Positions 24,079 to 32,667 of a stretch of DNA of 64,000 nt are shown one piece after another. Origin of the DNA: Sulfurimonas sp. HSL-3221 (GTDB lineage: Bacteria > Campylobacterota > Campylobacteria > Campylobacterales > Sulfurimonadaceae). The DNA lies in assembly GCF_021044585.1 (NCBI RefSeq), contig NZ_CP087998.1, positions 1,116,001 through 1,180,000 on the forward strand. Direction: 5' to 3'. The notes beneath the pieces are model-generated. The model ran no database searches. It worked only from the letters and a program-made list of their open reading frames with translations, and had not been told where the DNA came from. Within the stretch, counting starts at the first letter, position 1, and each line of letters opens with the position of its first letter. Made by a program: the position numbers and the translations under genes.

Positions 24079-24633
24079 TTATTTCTTTTTCGTATGAAAT
24101 CTTCGGTACAGACTTTTGTTGAGATGTTCAAACATGTATGTCATCTGTTCAATATTGGAGAGATAAATGATAAATGCGATGCCAAAAGTCATTAGACTAA
24201 ATAAGATAGCAAACGAAGCAGTTACTCCATACTGATACATCGTCTCTGAGTGGCGCGCGAGAAATACCATTGCCATGCCGAAGAGTGTGGCAGCGACGAC
24301 AAATGTCCCATTGAGTATATCTTTTGTGATATCACTTAGAAACATAGTGATCTTACACGTCTCTAGCTTGCCGAAGTTAAACATTATATAACTTACTACA
24401 AGTGTTATAAAAAAAAAGGCGATACCAATACTCCCATTTCTATCCCAGTTTTTGACGACTGTTTGAGTAATATTTTTTACTACGGCTATTTGTTGTTCTA
24501 TGGGGAGCAAGGCATAACTCTGATAGGTTAACACGGTTGCCAATACAAACCATACAATAAATTTTCTCACTAAGAAAACCTCTGTGATTTTCTTGATTTT
24601 ATCAAACGAAGACTTTGATGGGGTGAAGGACAC
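24079..24633 (-). CDS. Four-helix membrane protein upstream of the Type I R-M locus
   Basis: The 184-residue protein has about four hydrophobic segments (around 24-42, 71-88, 108-128 and 135-158) and a Lys-rich C-terminus. No family is recognised. It starts with GTG. Its AT-rich composition matches the nuclease-like gene rather than the chromosome backbone. It lies 113 bp upstream of hsdM on the same strand. Small membrane proteins beside restriction systems sometimes act as abortive-infection effectors, but nothing in this sequence shows that. Confidence 0.6.
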   Translation of the reverse strand: MSFTPSKSSFDKIKKITEVFLVRKFIVWFVLATVLTYQSYALLPIEQQIAVVKNITQTVVKNWDRNGSIGIAFFFITLVVSYIMFNFGKLETCKITMFLSDITKDILNGTFVVAATLFGMAMVFLARHSETMYQYGVTASFAILFSLMTFGIAFIIYLSNIEQMTYMFEHLNKSLYRRFHTKKK

Positions 24634-24843
24634 TTTTTTCCTTTAGTATTTTTACTAGTAAATAAAAGTTCTATTGTATTAAAATAAACACAAAAAAATA
24701 TCAAATATATTTTTATTAATAGAAAACAATGTGTGATAAGGTTTGAAGAAGTAATACAGCTTTTTTACTACTGTATAACCGATGGGCTGCATTCGCATAT
24801 CTGTACAATGGCGGTATTAGATGACAAAGAGGGGGTAAGGGAA
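24634..24843. other. AT-rich intergenic edge of the defence island
   Basis: This stretch holds A/T runs and no gene. A short plus-strand reading frame starts at 24733 but has no ribosome site. After about 24840 composition returns to the GC-rich backbone, so this probably marks the right boundary of the acquired region. No clear flanking direct repeat or tRNA gene was found. Confidence 0.5.
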
Positions 24844-25002
24844 ATGAGTGATAAAATTTGGTTGTCGCTGATTGATGCGAAATTCAAGGTTTTTCTGATG
24901 TGTGGCAAAGGTCATCGACGCAAAGAAATTGGCAGCGGGAGACACCTGCTGTATTCCAAGGAGATGGACACGGGATTTGATGAGGTGTTCGGCGATGATT
25001 AG
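24844..25002 (+). CDS. Possible small protein or gene remnant (52 aa)
   Basis: A reading frame begins MSDKIWLSLIDAKFKVFLM and ends GFDEVFGDD. AAGG lies only about 3-4 bp before the ATG, which is poor spacing. The peptide has no family I recognise and could be a fragment left at the island edge. An upstream in-frame extension to 24733 exists but is AT-rich and unlikely. Confidence 0.3.
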   Translation: MSDKIWLSLIDAKFKVFLMCGKGHRRKEIGSGRHLLYSKEMDTGFDEVFGDD

Positions 25003-25018
25003 AGCGTGGCACGGACGG

Positions 25019-26062
25019 ATGCCGAAAATGAAAGTTGTCTTTGTCACCGTCGCGCTGTTTTTCGCTGGCTGCGGTTCTAAGCAGCCCGAACCGGCTCCGG
25101 CGCCTTCGACGATGACGATCGATGGACAGAAGTTACTTATCCCTGAGGCAATGCGCGGGCGCGTTATGACGCGCGTGAAGCCTGTCACCTACTACAGTCT
25201 GGCCCGGAACGACAACCTGCTCCCGCATTTCAGTTACAGCAACGACGACAACCACATCAGTTTCAAAAAGGCATCGGAGCGCCCCCGCTATACCCTCGAT
25301 TTCGGCGGTCGCTACATCGTGCGCGAACTCTACGTGGAGCCTAGCGGCGGTCTGTACTGGAAGGAGGGGGATATGATCAAGGACCTGATCCGTCTGCCGC
25401 TCTCCTATGCCCTTGACCCTCTTTTTGTGCACCAGATGATCGACGTCGATATCGCTGCGGCCGGCCAGACGTTGCCGCGGCATCTCGCGCTTGACTCAAG
25501 GGAGGAAGTCGCCCTGGGCTTTACGAGCCTGCGGCCGCTCTCCAAAGTCGATATCAGCGTTAAAAGCCTCTACAACACCCAGACGGTGCGCCGGGGCAGG
25601 GAGTATCACCTCGCGCCTGACACCTTCCATGCAGAGCTACTGCGACCGGAAGATTTCGAAGCGATGGCACGTTATACCCTCGTCAACCGCCCCGCCCCCC
25701 ACGAGAACGAGTCTTTGGTGCTGATGCTCTGCCGGCACGACCGAGCCAACTTCGCCAGGCTCAAGCGTCAGCGCCGGAGCTTCACCCTTCCGAGCTTCTC
25801 GATGCTCGACCTCCCCGACGACGTCGACGTCGCCTATGCGGTGGGGAACATGGCCAAGATCGCCAGGAGCAACCAGTACAAAACCAACCGCGGCCAGATC
25901 CGGGTGATCCGCAGCGACAGCTTTTACAGTGTCGGAAAGGGTAGGGTGGCTGGCGGCGAGGAGTTCAAGGTGCGCAGCGGCGGCAAGAAGATGACCGTCC
26001 GGCACGAGGCACCGACGGCAGGGAACGAGGAGTTCATCGATTTCGACGGGGGGCTTGAGTGA
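25019..26062 (+). CDS. Putative lipoprotein of unknown function
   Basis: The 347-residue product starts MPKMKVVFVTVALFFAGCGS. This is a short lipoprotein signal with lipobox FAGC, followed by a Pro-rich linker PEPAPAPS. The mature part is mostly beta-strand-like with no catalytic motif I can name. ATG 25028 (three codons later) is an alternative start. The stop overlaps the GTG start of the next gene by 4 bp, so the two products probably work together, one lipid-anchored and one in the inner membrane. No homologous family is recognised. Confidence 0.7.
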   Translation: MPKMKVVFVTVALFFAGCGSKQPEPAPAPSTMTIDGQKLLIPEAMRGRVMTRVKPVTYYSLARNDNLLPHFSYSNDDNHISFKKASERPRYTLDFGGRYIVRELYVEPSGGLYWKEGDMIKDLIRLPLSYALDPLFVHQMIDVDIAAAGQTLPRHLALDSREEVALGFTSLRPLSKVDISVKSLYNTQTVRRGREYHLAPDTFHAELLRPEDFEAMARYTLVNRPAPHENESLVLMLCRHDRANFARLKRQRRSFTLPSFSMLDLPDDVDVAYAVGNMAKIARSNQYKTNRGQIRVIRSDSFYSVGKGRVAGGEEFKVRSGGKKMTVRHEAPTAGNEEFIDFDGGLE

Positions 26063-27891
26063 GCACGGCCACGCCGCATAAGCGGCTGGGGATCGCCGTA
26101 GGGTTCGTCTGGCTGCTCATTGCCCTCAAGGTGCTTTATCTCGCTGCGGAGTCCTATTATAATGCCCACCTCGTCGACGTCGCTACCAGCCTAGATGCCG
26201 ACCGCGATAGATTTGAGGCGCTCGAGGCGATGGGCCACCGCCTCTCATCGATCGGCCTGACCCTGCTGGCGATGCCGCTGTTTTACCTGATCGGCCGCCG
26301 CCTTGCGCGCACCCAGTTCCAGGCGATGGCCGCCGCGTCGCTGCTGGCGCTGCTGAGCTACCATGGGCTCTACGCGGGTCTCGAACGCCTCATGGAAAAG
26401 ATTGTCGAGCTCAATCAGGAGAAGCGCTACGAGGCCTACTACGCCACGGCACTGCGATACGGGATGTTGGCGCAGAGCATGGGGTACACGAGTTTCCTGC
26501 CCCAGGAGCGGTTGGGCAACCTGCAGACCGAAGACCGGGTGATGCTGGCGAACATCTTTTTGCTCACCCAGCTCGAACCCGCCCTCGTCGACCGGATTGT
26601 TGACGAGGGGCGGGAGCGCTTCGTCGATATCCTCATCCTGCAGCACGACCGCGATGCCTTCGACAAGGAGGAAGTGGCCTTCAAGGCGCAGGTGGGGCGC
26701 ATCGCCGAAGCGTGGAATGGCTATGTCGACGCGCGGGCGAAGATCAACGCGAGTTTCGAGGGCAGGGCGGACGCGGCGACGATCCAGAAAGCTTATGACG
26801 ACTTCAAGCGCAGCCTCAACGAGCGCTATGCCAAATACGGCGAGGGGGTAACGCGTTATGAGCGCGAACTCAATGCCGAACTGGCCAAGGGGGATGGCCG
26901 CTACGACGAGCTCAAACGCTACTTCCGTTACCGCCGTTACGCGTCAGCCAAGCGTAAGTACCGCGAAAGTATGCTCGAGAGCTTTGGCTACGAGGTGCCG
27001 CCGGAGCGCTGGTGCGCCCACGGCCGCTGTCCCGACCGTGGTGCAGTAGACAGTGTGATTGAGCAGGAGGTGCGCAAACGCTTCGAGACGCGCAGCAGGG
27101 GGTTGCCGCCGAATCTGAACAAGCGCGCCTTTTTCCTGCATCCGAAAGTCAAAAAGGAGGTCATTGCCGAACTTGCCAAGCAGGGCATTCGGGTGCGCAG
27201 TGATTTCAACTATTCTGCCGCGCAGTTCGCCACGGCCTACAAGCAGATGGTAAAGCGTGAGTTTAAGCGCGCGGTCGCAAAGATGCAGGAGGGCTTCGAG
27301 GCCGACACCGGGATCAAGCGGGTCCGCACCGACCTTGACCACGACGCCTTCGTCGCACTCTTCACGCCACAGTTCAAGGAGCGCTTTTCTAAGCCCCGCT
27401 ACACGAACGCGGCGATTACGATGGCGCAGCAGGGGGACACGAGCGGTTTTTACGAGCAAATCTACCGTCCGCAGGTACACGCGAAAGTGATGGAAAACGT
27501 CCTTTACCCGCGCAGCACGTTCGAGAACGATCCCGAGGCGATGCGCCGCGGCGACGACGCCATCAAGATGCTTTTTATCCCGCCCTTCGCGATATTCCTC
27601 TCGCTCTTCGCCGGGTTGCTTAACCTAGCCTCGTTGTTGGGGATGCTCTACGCCCTGGCGCTGCACGGCCGCCGTGGCAGATGGGTCAGCGCGTCGAAGC
27701 TCCTAATCAAAACCCTCCTGGTGGCCCTGATCGTCTACCTACCCTACCGGGTCGCGATGCAGGAGGGGGTGCTGGAACGTTATCCGGCGCTTTCGCACGA
27801 TACGCCTTTCTTACGCTACTACCGGCCACTATTGGCCTGGCTTCTCGTCGCCGAGCGGGCCAACTACGACCTCTTCTACACTGGGCGTTAG
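26059..27891 (+). CDS. Large inner-membrane protein of unknown function
   Basis: The 610-residue protein has three hydrophobic segments near the N-terminus (about 12-30, 58-78 and 84-106). A large charged, helical soluble region follows (about 110-480), with long Arg/Lys/Glu-rich helices. Three more hydrophobic segments come at the C-terminus (about 505-535, 550-570 and 590-605). The soluble part contains a short Cys pair, WCAHGRCPD. It has a GTG start in a GTGA overlap with the lipoprotein gene. The fold of a large domain between two membrane bundles suggests a sensor, tether or secretion component. I cannot name a family. Confidence 0.7.
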   Translation: MSTATPHKRLGIAVGFVWLLIALKVLYLAAESYYNAHLVDVATSLDADRDRFEALEAMGHRLSSIGLTLLAMPLFYLIGRRLARTQFQAMAAASLLALLSYHGLYAGLERLMEKIVELNQEKRYEAYYATALRYGMLAQSMGYTSFLPQERLGNLQTEDRVMLANIFLLTQLEPALVDRIVDEGRERFVDILILQHDRDAFDKEEVAFKAQVGRIAEAWNGYVDARAKINASFEGRADAATIQKAYDDFKRSLNERYAKYGEGVTRYERELNAELAKGDGRYDELKRYFRYRRYASAKRKYRESMLESFGYEVPPERWCAHGRCPDRGAVDSVIEQEVRKRFETRSRGLPPNLNKRAFFLHPKVKKEVIAELAKQGIRVRSDFNYSAAQFATAYKQMVKREFKRAVAKMQEGFEADTGIKRVRTDLDHDAFVALFTPQFKERFSKPRYTNAAITMAQQGDTSGFYEQIYRPQVHAKVMENVLYPRSTFENDPEAMRRGDDAIKMLFIPPFAIFLSLFAGLLNLASLLGMLYALALHGRRGRWVSASKLLIKTLLVALIVYLPYRVAMQEGVLERYPALSHDTPFLRYYRPLLAWLLVAERANYDLFYTGR

Positions 27892-28038
27892 CCCTAGAAC
27901 AATCCATATGTACACCAAGCGTACGTTTTGACTCTGACCAGCGTCGTTCCCACGCCATTTCGACCTTAGCAAGCTGGCTATATGTTTTACAGCACTAGGG
28001 AGATGTTAAAAAGGTTGGCGAAGAAATGAGAACATCTA

Positions 28039-28443
28039 TTAGGCCGTTTGGCTGTGTAAGTAGTCATGATTCAGATGAGTCAGTGCGGCGTCCCAGGCGT
28101 TGATGGCTTTTGGCGGGGCTTTGCGGTCCAGGACCTGTTTCATGCCTTTAAGCAGCGCTTCGAAGATGAGTGCGAACTGTTCTGGCGTTGCGGTGGGATA
28201 CATGGCTTTGAATTTTTCCGCGTACGTTTTCATTTTTTCGGGGCGGTCGATAAAGCTGGTCAGTGCAATGACGGCAAAACTGAATTGCTGGGGCATGTCG
28301 GCTTTGGCTCCCTGGAATAGCACCTTCAGTTCCGGGTGCTCGGTCAGCAGGATTTTAAACGTCTGCTCGGTAATGGCATGGATGTTCTCGGCCACCTTGG
28401 GCGCGCTTTTTTGCAGGTTTTCGTAATGCTCCTCCGGGATCAT
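28039..28443 (-). CDS. Globin-fold protein lacking the proximal histidine
   Basis: The 134-residue protein aligns by eye to single-domain bacterial globins: FKILLTEHPELKVLFQGA (B-C helices), the E helix QQFSFAVIALTSFID, and the G-H region EALLKGMKQVLDRKAP with NAWDAALTHL. Where Vitreoscilla-type globins carry KHCQ with the haem-ligating His F8, this protein has FKAMYP, an Ala. It may bind haem differently, bind another ligand, or be a non-haem globin. AAGGAG 6 bp before ATG 28443 gives a sound start. It is divergent from the DUF4197 gene. Confidence 0.78.
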   Translation of the reverse strand: MIPEEHYENLQKSAPKVAENIHAITEQTFKILLTEHPELKVLFQGAKADMPQQFSFAVIALTSFIDRPEKMKTYAEKFKAMYPTATPEQFALIFEALLKGMKQVLDRKAPPKAINAWDAALTHLNHDYLHSQTA

Positions 28444-28543
28444 GACGCTCCTTTTAGTTACTGATGAGCAATTCTCATTCCAATCATTGCGTATTTCGAT
28501 CTTTATGGCATACTGCTAGACAAACGTATACCTAGGACCAACT

Positions 28544-29353
28544 ATGCATATTTCAAAACTTTTAATGACCTCTTCTTTAGCCGTAGTGCTTACGACCCAG
28601 ACCCTCAATGCCGGACTGTTTGACTCCATCATCGAAACGGTGACAAAAACGACTTCTGGGGAGACGCAGACGAAGGATGTCTCCGGTCTCTCGATCACGG
28701 ACATCGACGGCGGGCTGCGCGAGGCGCTCAACAAGGGTGTCAAACAGGCCATTGAACAGTTGGGGCAGCAGGACGGTTTCCTCGGTAACAGCCTGGTGAA
28801 GATCCCCGTGCCCGACAAGCTGATGATGGTCGAGAAGGGGCTGCGCAAGGCGGGGATGGGCAAGTATGCCGATGACTTCGTTACGGCGATGAACCGGGCG
28901 GCGGAGAAGGCGGTGCCGGAGACGGCGAAGATCTTTGCCGATACCATCTCCGGTATGAGCATCGAGGATGCGAAGAAGATCCTTACGGGGCCGGACAACG
29001 CGGCGACGGAGTATTTCCGCGAACACTCCGGCCCGGCGCTGCAGGCGGCGATCTTGCCCATTGTCCAGCAGTACACCCAGGAGACCGAGGTGACGCAGTA
29101 CTACAAGACGATGGTCGACACCTACGACAGTTACGGCGCGCCGGTGCTGGAGCAGACGGGGGTAACGAAGCTTCTTGGTTCACTGTCGGGTGAAACGAAC
29201 GCAACGACGTATGATCCGCGCGACCTCGACGGCTACATCACGGCCAAGGGGGTCGACGGCCTCTTTACGGTCATTGCCGAAGAGGAGAAGCAGATCCGCA
29301 CCGACCCCGCGGCGCGTACGACGGAGCTGCTGCAGAAGGTTTTCGGCAACTGA
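28544..29353 (+). CDS. DUF4197 family secreted protein
   Basis: The 269-residue product has an N-terminal signal peptide (MHISKLLMTSSLAVVLTTQT, cleaved near LNA-GLF). The DUF4197 core follows, with DGGLREALNKGVKQAI, VKIPVPDKL, GMGKYADDFVTAMNRAAEKA and YYKTMVDTYDSYGAPV. The family is periplasmic, all-helical and of unknown function. The start ATG 28544 follows AGGA. CATACT at 28509-28514 is a candidate -10. It stands alone and diverges from the globin-like gene. Confidence 0.88.
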   Translation: MHISKLLMTSSLAVVLTTQTLNAGLFDSIIETVTKTTSGETQTKDVSGLSITDIDGGLREALNKGVKQAIEQLGQQDGFLGNSLVKIPVPDKLMMVEKGLRKAGMGKYADDFVTAMNRAAEKAVPETAKIFADTISGMSIEDAKKILTGPDNAATEYFREHSGPALQAAILPIVQQYTQETEVTQYYKTMVDTYDSYGAPVLEQTGVTKLLGSLSGETNATTYDPRDLDGYITAKGVDGLFTVIAEEEKQIRTDPAARTTELLQKVFGN

Positions 29354-29406
29354 GGGTGGGGGTAGAACGGTTTTTGTAATAGAGGGCTAAAAAAAGGTTC
29401 TCTACA

Positions 29407-29694
29407 GTGCAAAACAAAACGCGTCCAAAAGTCGTTCTTCTCAAAGGCAACGGTCCCATTATCATTAACAGTGAAATGATGGAGCTTATTACGATCACAC
29501 TCTCTCACGGTCTTGTCGGTCTTCCGCTGGAGGAGCTGCGCGCCGAGAAGGTGATCATCGTCAAAGACCTCAATGCGTTCTGGGACGTTCACAAGACCGT
29601 CAAAGCGAAACCGGCCTGTTTCGTCTACAGCTATGACGAGCTGGAGGAAGAGGACCTCAAAAAGATCCACTCGGACGACATCAGCTACATTTAG
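29407..29694 (+). CDS. Small hypothetical protein upstream of the ComB-like gene
   Basis: The 95-residue product starts at GTG 29407 (MQNKTRPKVVLLKGNGPIII), with AAGG about 10 bp upstream. It is a mixed alpha/beta sequence with an acidic C-terminus (DELEEEDLKKIHSDD). No motif is recognised. A later ATG pair at 29476-29481 is a weaker start. It ends 15 bp before the ComB-like gene and is likely co-transcribed with it. Confidence 0.6.
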   Translation: MQNKTRPKVVLLKGNGPIIINSEMMELITITLSHGLVGLPLEELRAEKVIIVKDLNAFWDVHKTVKAKPACFVYSYDELEEEDLKKIHSDDISYI

Positions 29695-29709
29695 GAGAGA
29701 CAGTAATCA

Positions 29710-30402
29710 GTGACACTCCGGGTTGAGATTTTCCGCGGCAACGACCTTGCGCTTCCCGATTCGGAGGTCAACGTCGTCATCGATGTCGTACGGGCCTTTA
29801 CCGTGGCGCATTACGCCTTTTTGCGGGGTGCCGCGGAGATTCTCCTCGTCCCGGACGTCGCGGCGGCCTTTGCCGTGCGGAAGGAACGTCCGGAGGTATT
29901 GCTGGCCGGTGAAGTAGGGGGATTGCCGATAGAGGGGTTCGATCTCGACAACTCCCCCGTCCGTTTCGCCTCCGCCGAACTGGAAGGGCTTATAATCGTG
30001 CAGAAGACGACGAACGGCGTTAAGGCGGCGCTGCACTCGCTGGGGGCGCCGACGGTGCTGCTGACGGGCTTCTCCAATGCCGAAGCGACAGTGCGCTATC
30101 TGCAGGCGCATTACGGCGGCACCGACGCGCGGATAAACCTTGTCGCCTCCCACCCGACCGGAGACGAGGATTTCGCCTGCGCGGAGTATATCCGTTCACA
30201 GCTGCTGGGCGAGGCGATGGATACCGATGAGGTCCGGCGGCGCATCTACGGCTGCGAGACGGTTGTGAAGTTCCTTGACCCCGCCCGTCCCGAGTTCAAT
30301 GCCGAAGACATCGACTACTGCGCAACCTCCCTGCCGCCCGCCTTTGTTATGGCTGTTTATCAAGGAGCTCTGTGGACCAGCGTGCGGAAAGTGACACTCT
30401 GA
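29710..30402 (+). CDS. 2-phosphosulfolactate phosphatase family protein (ComB-like)
   Basis: The 230-residue protein has the ComB family marks: VVIDVVRAFTVAHYAFLRGA near the start, LLAGEVGGLPIEGFDLDNSP (about 65-84), and VQKTTNGVKA (about 96). In methanogens ComB dephosphorylates 2-phosphosulfolactate during coenzyme M synthesis. Bacterial homologues without the rest of that pathway have no firm role, and none of the other coenzyme M genes is in this window. The start is GTG 29710 after GGAGAGACAG. A Mg-dependent phosphatase of a sulfonate or related acid is a reasonable guess. Confidence 0.82.
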   Translation: MTLRVEIFRGNDLALPDSEVNVVIDVVRAFTVAHYAFLRGAAEILLVPDVAAAFAVRKERPEVLLAGEVGGLPIEGFDLDNSPVRFASAELEGLIIVQKTTNGVKAALHSLGAPTVLLTGFSNAEATVRYLQAHYGGTDARINLVASHPTGDEDFACAEYIRSQLLGEAMDTDEVRRRIYGCETVVKFLDPARPEFNAEDIDYCATSLPPAFVMAVYQGALWTSVRKVTL

Positions 30403-30456
30403 ACAGAGTCCGCCCCGTGAGCGCCCCGGCAGGGCCTTTGTATATCTCCCTTACGA

Positions 30457-30462
30457 TAAAAT
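30457..30462 (+). promoter_or_regulatory. Promoter -10 of the PAS kinase
   Basis: TAAAAT lies 18 bp upstream of the ATG at 30480, with the AGGAGGAG ribosome site between them. This gives a very short leader. Confidence 0.45.
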
Positions 30463-30479
30463 GAGGCAGGAGGAGATGC

Positions 30480-32006
30480 ATGTTCAGTTTTGAAGAGATT
30501 TTCGACCTTGTCGATATCGGGATTACTGTCTATGAACCGTTGGAGGAGGGTGACGACTTCAAGGTCGTCTACATCAATGACAAAGCGAAGAAACTTTGCC
30601 ATTTTGATGTAGGAGAGTCCGTCAGCGAAGCGTTATCCACGCTCTTCCCTGTCAATGCGACCCGTCCCCTGCTTGAGTTCTTCCGGGAGGTGTACCGCAC
30701 GGGAGAGGCGGAGGAGGTCGCCCTGGTCCCCTGCTACGGGTCCACCGACCTCTGGCAGGAGGGCTACATCTACAAACTCTCCAGTGGCCACCTCGTTTCG
30801 CGCTGCATGGGGGTGAAGGAAGAACGCGCGCGGGAGATCCTGGCCCCGGATGAGCGTCTGACCTTTCGAACGATCCTCGATACGGCGCCCATCGGGATCT
30901 GGTCCCAGGACATATCCGGCAGACTCCGCTTCGTCAACAAGGCCTTCTGCGATGCCACAGGTATCAGCGAGGAGCGGTTCCTCTCCGTCCCCCATTACGA
31001 ATCGCTCTATTCAGCGGAAGCCGCGCAGAGCTGCATGCGTTCGGATGCCGCGGCCCTGCAGCAGAGCGAACCCCATCTCTCCTATGAGAAGATCCCCTTT
31101 ACCGACGGCAAAGTGCATGAGGTCCTCATTGTCAAAACGCGGGTCGAAAACGCGGAGCACGGCGTCAGCGGCCTGGTCGGACTCAGTCTCGATATGACCG
31201 AACAGCTCGAAGCGGAGCGGAAGCTCGAGGCGATCAACCGGAACCTCGAGGAGCGGATCAGGGAGGAGATCGAAGCGAGCCGCCGGAAAGACACGATGCT
31301 CTTTCAGCAGAACAAGTTCGCCGCGATGGGGGAGATGATCAGCAACATTGCGCACCAGTGGCGGCAGCCGCTCAATACCCTTGGGTTGCTGATGACGGGA
31401 ATGTCGGTCAAGATGATGATGGCGAAGGACGAAACGCGCGAGAGCGAATTCGAAGAGTTCCAGAGCCACTGCAGCGAGATCATCCAGTACCTCTCCGACA
31501 CGATCGACGATTTCCGCCTCTACTACCAGGAGGACGGGGGGCACGACAGTTTCTGCATCAGCGATATGGACAAATCGCTGCAGACCCTCGTTATCAGCTC
31601 CATTATGGGCAAGCGGATCGGTTACGAGACCGATCTCGAAAACGTCCGGATCGGCGGGCATCTGAACAACCTTAAACAGGCGCTGATCAACCTCTATTCG
31701 AACGCGGCCAATGCCATTAAGAGCCACAGGACCGATGCGGGCTTCATCCAGTGCAGAGGATTCGCCGAAGGATCGCAGTATGTCATCAAGGTCTGCGACA
31801 ACGGCGGCGGCATCGACAAGGCGATCATCGACAAGATCTTCGACCCCTATTTTACGACCAAGCACAAAAGCCAGGGCACGGGACTGGGGCTCTACATGAC
31901 ACGGCAGATTATCGAGCAGAAGTTTGGCGGCACGATCTCCGTGAAAAATGAGAAAGCCGGCGCCTGCTTTACGATCCGCATCCCCTTTGCCGGAGAGGCG
32001 TGCTGA
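30480..32006 (+). CDS. PAS-domain sensor histidine kinase (soluble)
   Basis: The 508-residue protein lacks membrane segments. Two PAS-like regions (about 1-115 and 120-245, the second with GIWSQDISGRLRFVNKAF) precede a coiled coil, RNLEERIREEIEASRR. The kinase core has the H-box MGEMISNIAHQWRQPLNTLG (about 281-300), N-box NLYSNAANAI, and G-boxes VCDNGGGIDK and GTGLGLYMTRQI. The HQWRQPLN type is common in Campylobacterota. No regulator gene is adjacent, so the partner is elsewhere. A cytoplasmic PAS sensor suggests redox, oxygen or small-molecule sensing. Confidence 0.93.
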   Translation: MFSFEEIFDLVDIGITVYEPLEEGDDFKVVYINDKAKKLCHFDVGESVSEALSTLFPVNATRPLLEFFREVYRTGEAEEVALVPCYGSTDLWQEGYIYKLSSGHLVSRCMGVKEERAREILAPDERLTFRTILDTAPIGIWSQDISGRLRFVNKAFCDATGISEERFLSVPHYESLYSAEAAQSCMRSDAAALQQSEPHLSYEKIPFTDGKVHEVLIVKTRVENAEHGVSGLVGLSLDMTEQLEAERKLEAINRNLEERIREEIEASRRKDTMLFQQNKFAAMGEMISNIAHQWRQPLNTLGLLMTGMSVKMMMAKDETRESEFEEFQSHCSEIIQYLSDTIDDFRLYYQEDGGHDSFCISDMDKSLQTLVISSIMGKRIGYETDLENVRIGGHLNNLKQALINLYSNAANAIKSHRTDAGFIQCRGFAEGSQYVIKVCDNGGGIDKAIIDKIFDPYFTTKHKSQGTGLGLYMTRQIIEQKFGGTISVKNEKAGACFTIRIPFAGEAC

Positions 32007-32076
32007 TCTTCCGCCCGCCGTCTTGGCGGTTTACATTCATTTACGTCGCAGCAACAATGGTTTGGGGAATGTGGCG

Positions 32077-32082
32077 TATAAT
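32077..32082 (+). promoter_or_regulatory. Promoter -10 of the cytochrome b gene
   Basis: TATAAT in GGCG-TATAAT-ATTC, 27 bp before ATG 32110, with GGGAGGGGAG as ribosome site. Confidence 0.6.
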
Positions 32083-32109
32083 ATTCCCAATTAACCGGGA
32101 GGGGAGATC

Positions 32110-32667
32110 ATGAAAGATTACTCGTTACAACTGCGCGTCTGGCACTGGGCCAACGCCGTCGTCGTCCTCGGTCTGCTGGGGACGTTTTTCCTGCGCAAGA
32201 CCTTTTTGAGCTGGCACACCAATTCGCAGATCCTGCTGGAGAAGCTCGCATCATTCGGCATTACCGTGACGCCTGAGCAGGCCGCGGCACTGGCCAAGGC
32301 TGTCAGGGCGCCGATGTGGGAGTGGCACATCATCCTGGGGTACGTTTTCGCCGTGCTCGTCCTCTGGCGGCTGGTGATGATTTTTAAAGAGGGGTTCGGC
32401 TACGCACCGGAGAACAGCCACATGGCATGGGTCTATCGAGGCTACAAAGTCATCTACGCCGTGATGGCATTTATGGCCGTCAGCGGGCTGCTCATCACTT
32501 TCTACAAGGATATCGGCCTTGCCAAGGACATTGCGGGCTCCGTCAAGGAGCTGCACGAGCTTGTCGCCTGGGCCATCGTCGCCTTTGTTGTTCTGCACAT
32601 TGCCGGCGTCTTTGTCGCCGACAACCGCGACCAGAAGGGGATCACCTCGAAGATGATCTCGGGCTAG
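32110..32667 (+). CDS. Cytochrome b/b6-domain membrane protein
   Basis: The 185-residue protein has four transmembrane helices and paired histidines typical of di-haem cytochrome b561/hydrogenase-type b subunits: RVWHWANA in helix 1, WEWHIILGY in helix 2, and ELHELVAWAIVAFVVLHIAG in helix 4. It would carry electrons between a quinone pool and a partner redox protein. No partner dehydrogenase is adjacent, so it may be an electron-transfer orphan. It ends with a 4-bp overlap with the convergent hydrolase gene. Confidence 0.88.
   Translation: MKDYSLQLRVWHWANAVVVLGLLGTFFLRKTFLSWHTNSQILLEKLASFGITVTPEQAAALAKAVRAPMWEWHIILGYVFAVLVLWRLVMIFKEGFGYAPENSHMAWVYRGYKVIYAVMAFMAVSGLLITFYKDIGLAKDIAGSVKELHELVAWAIVAFVVLHIAGVFVADNRDQKGITSKMISG

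Noticed and set aside
24902-25018. Longer start for the lipoprotein gene at 24902
   Set aside because: It would add about 39 residues before a clear lipoprotein signal and overlap the preceding small frame; the signal peptide fixes the start near 25019-25028.
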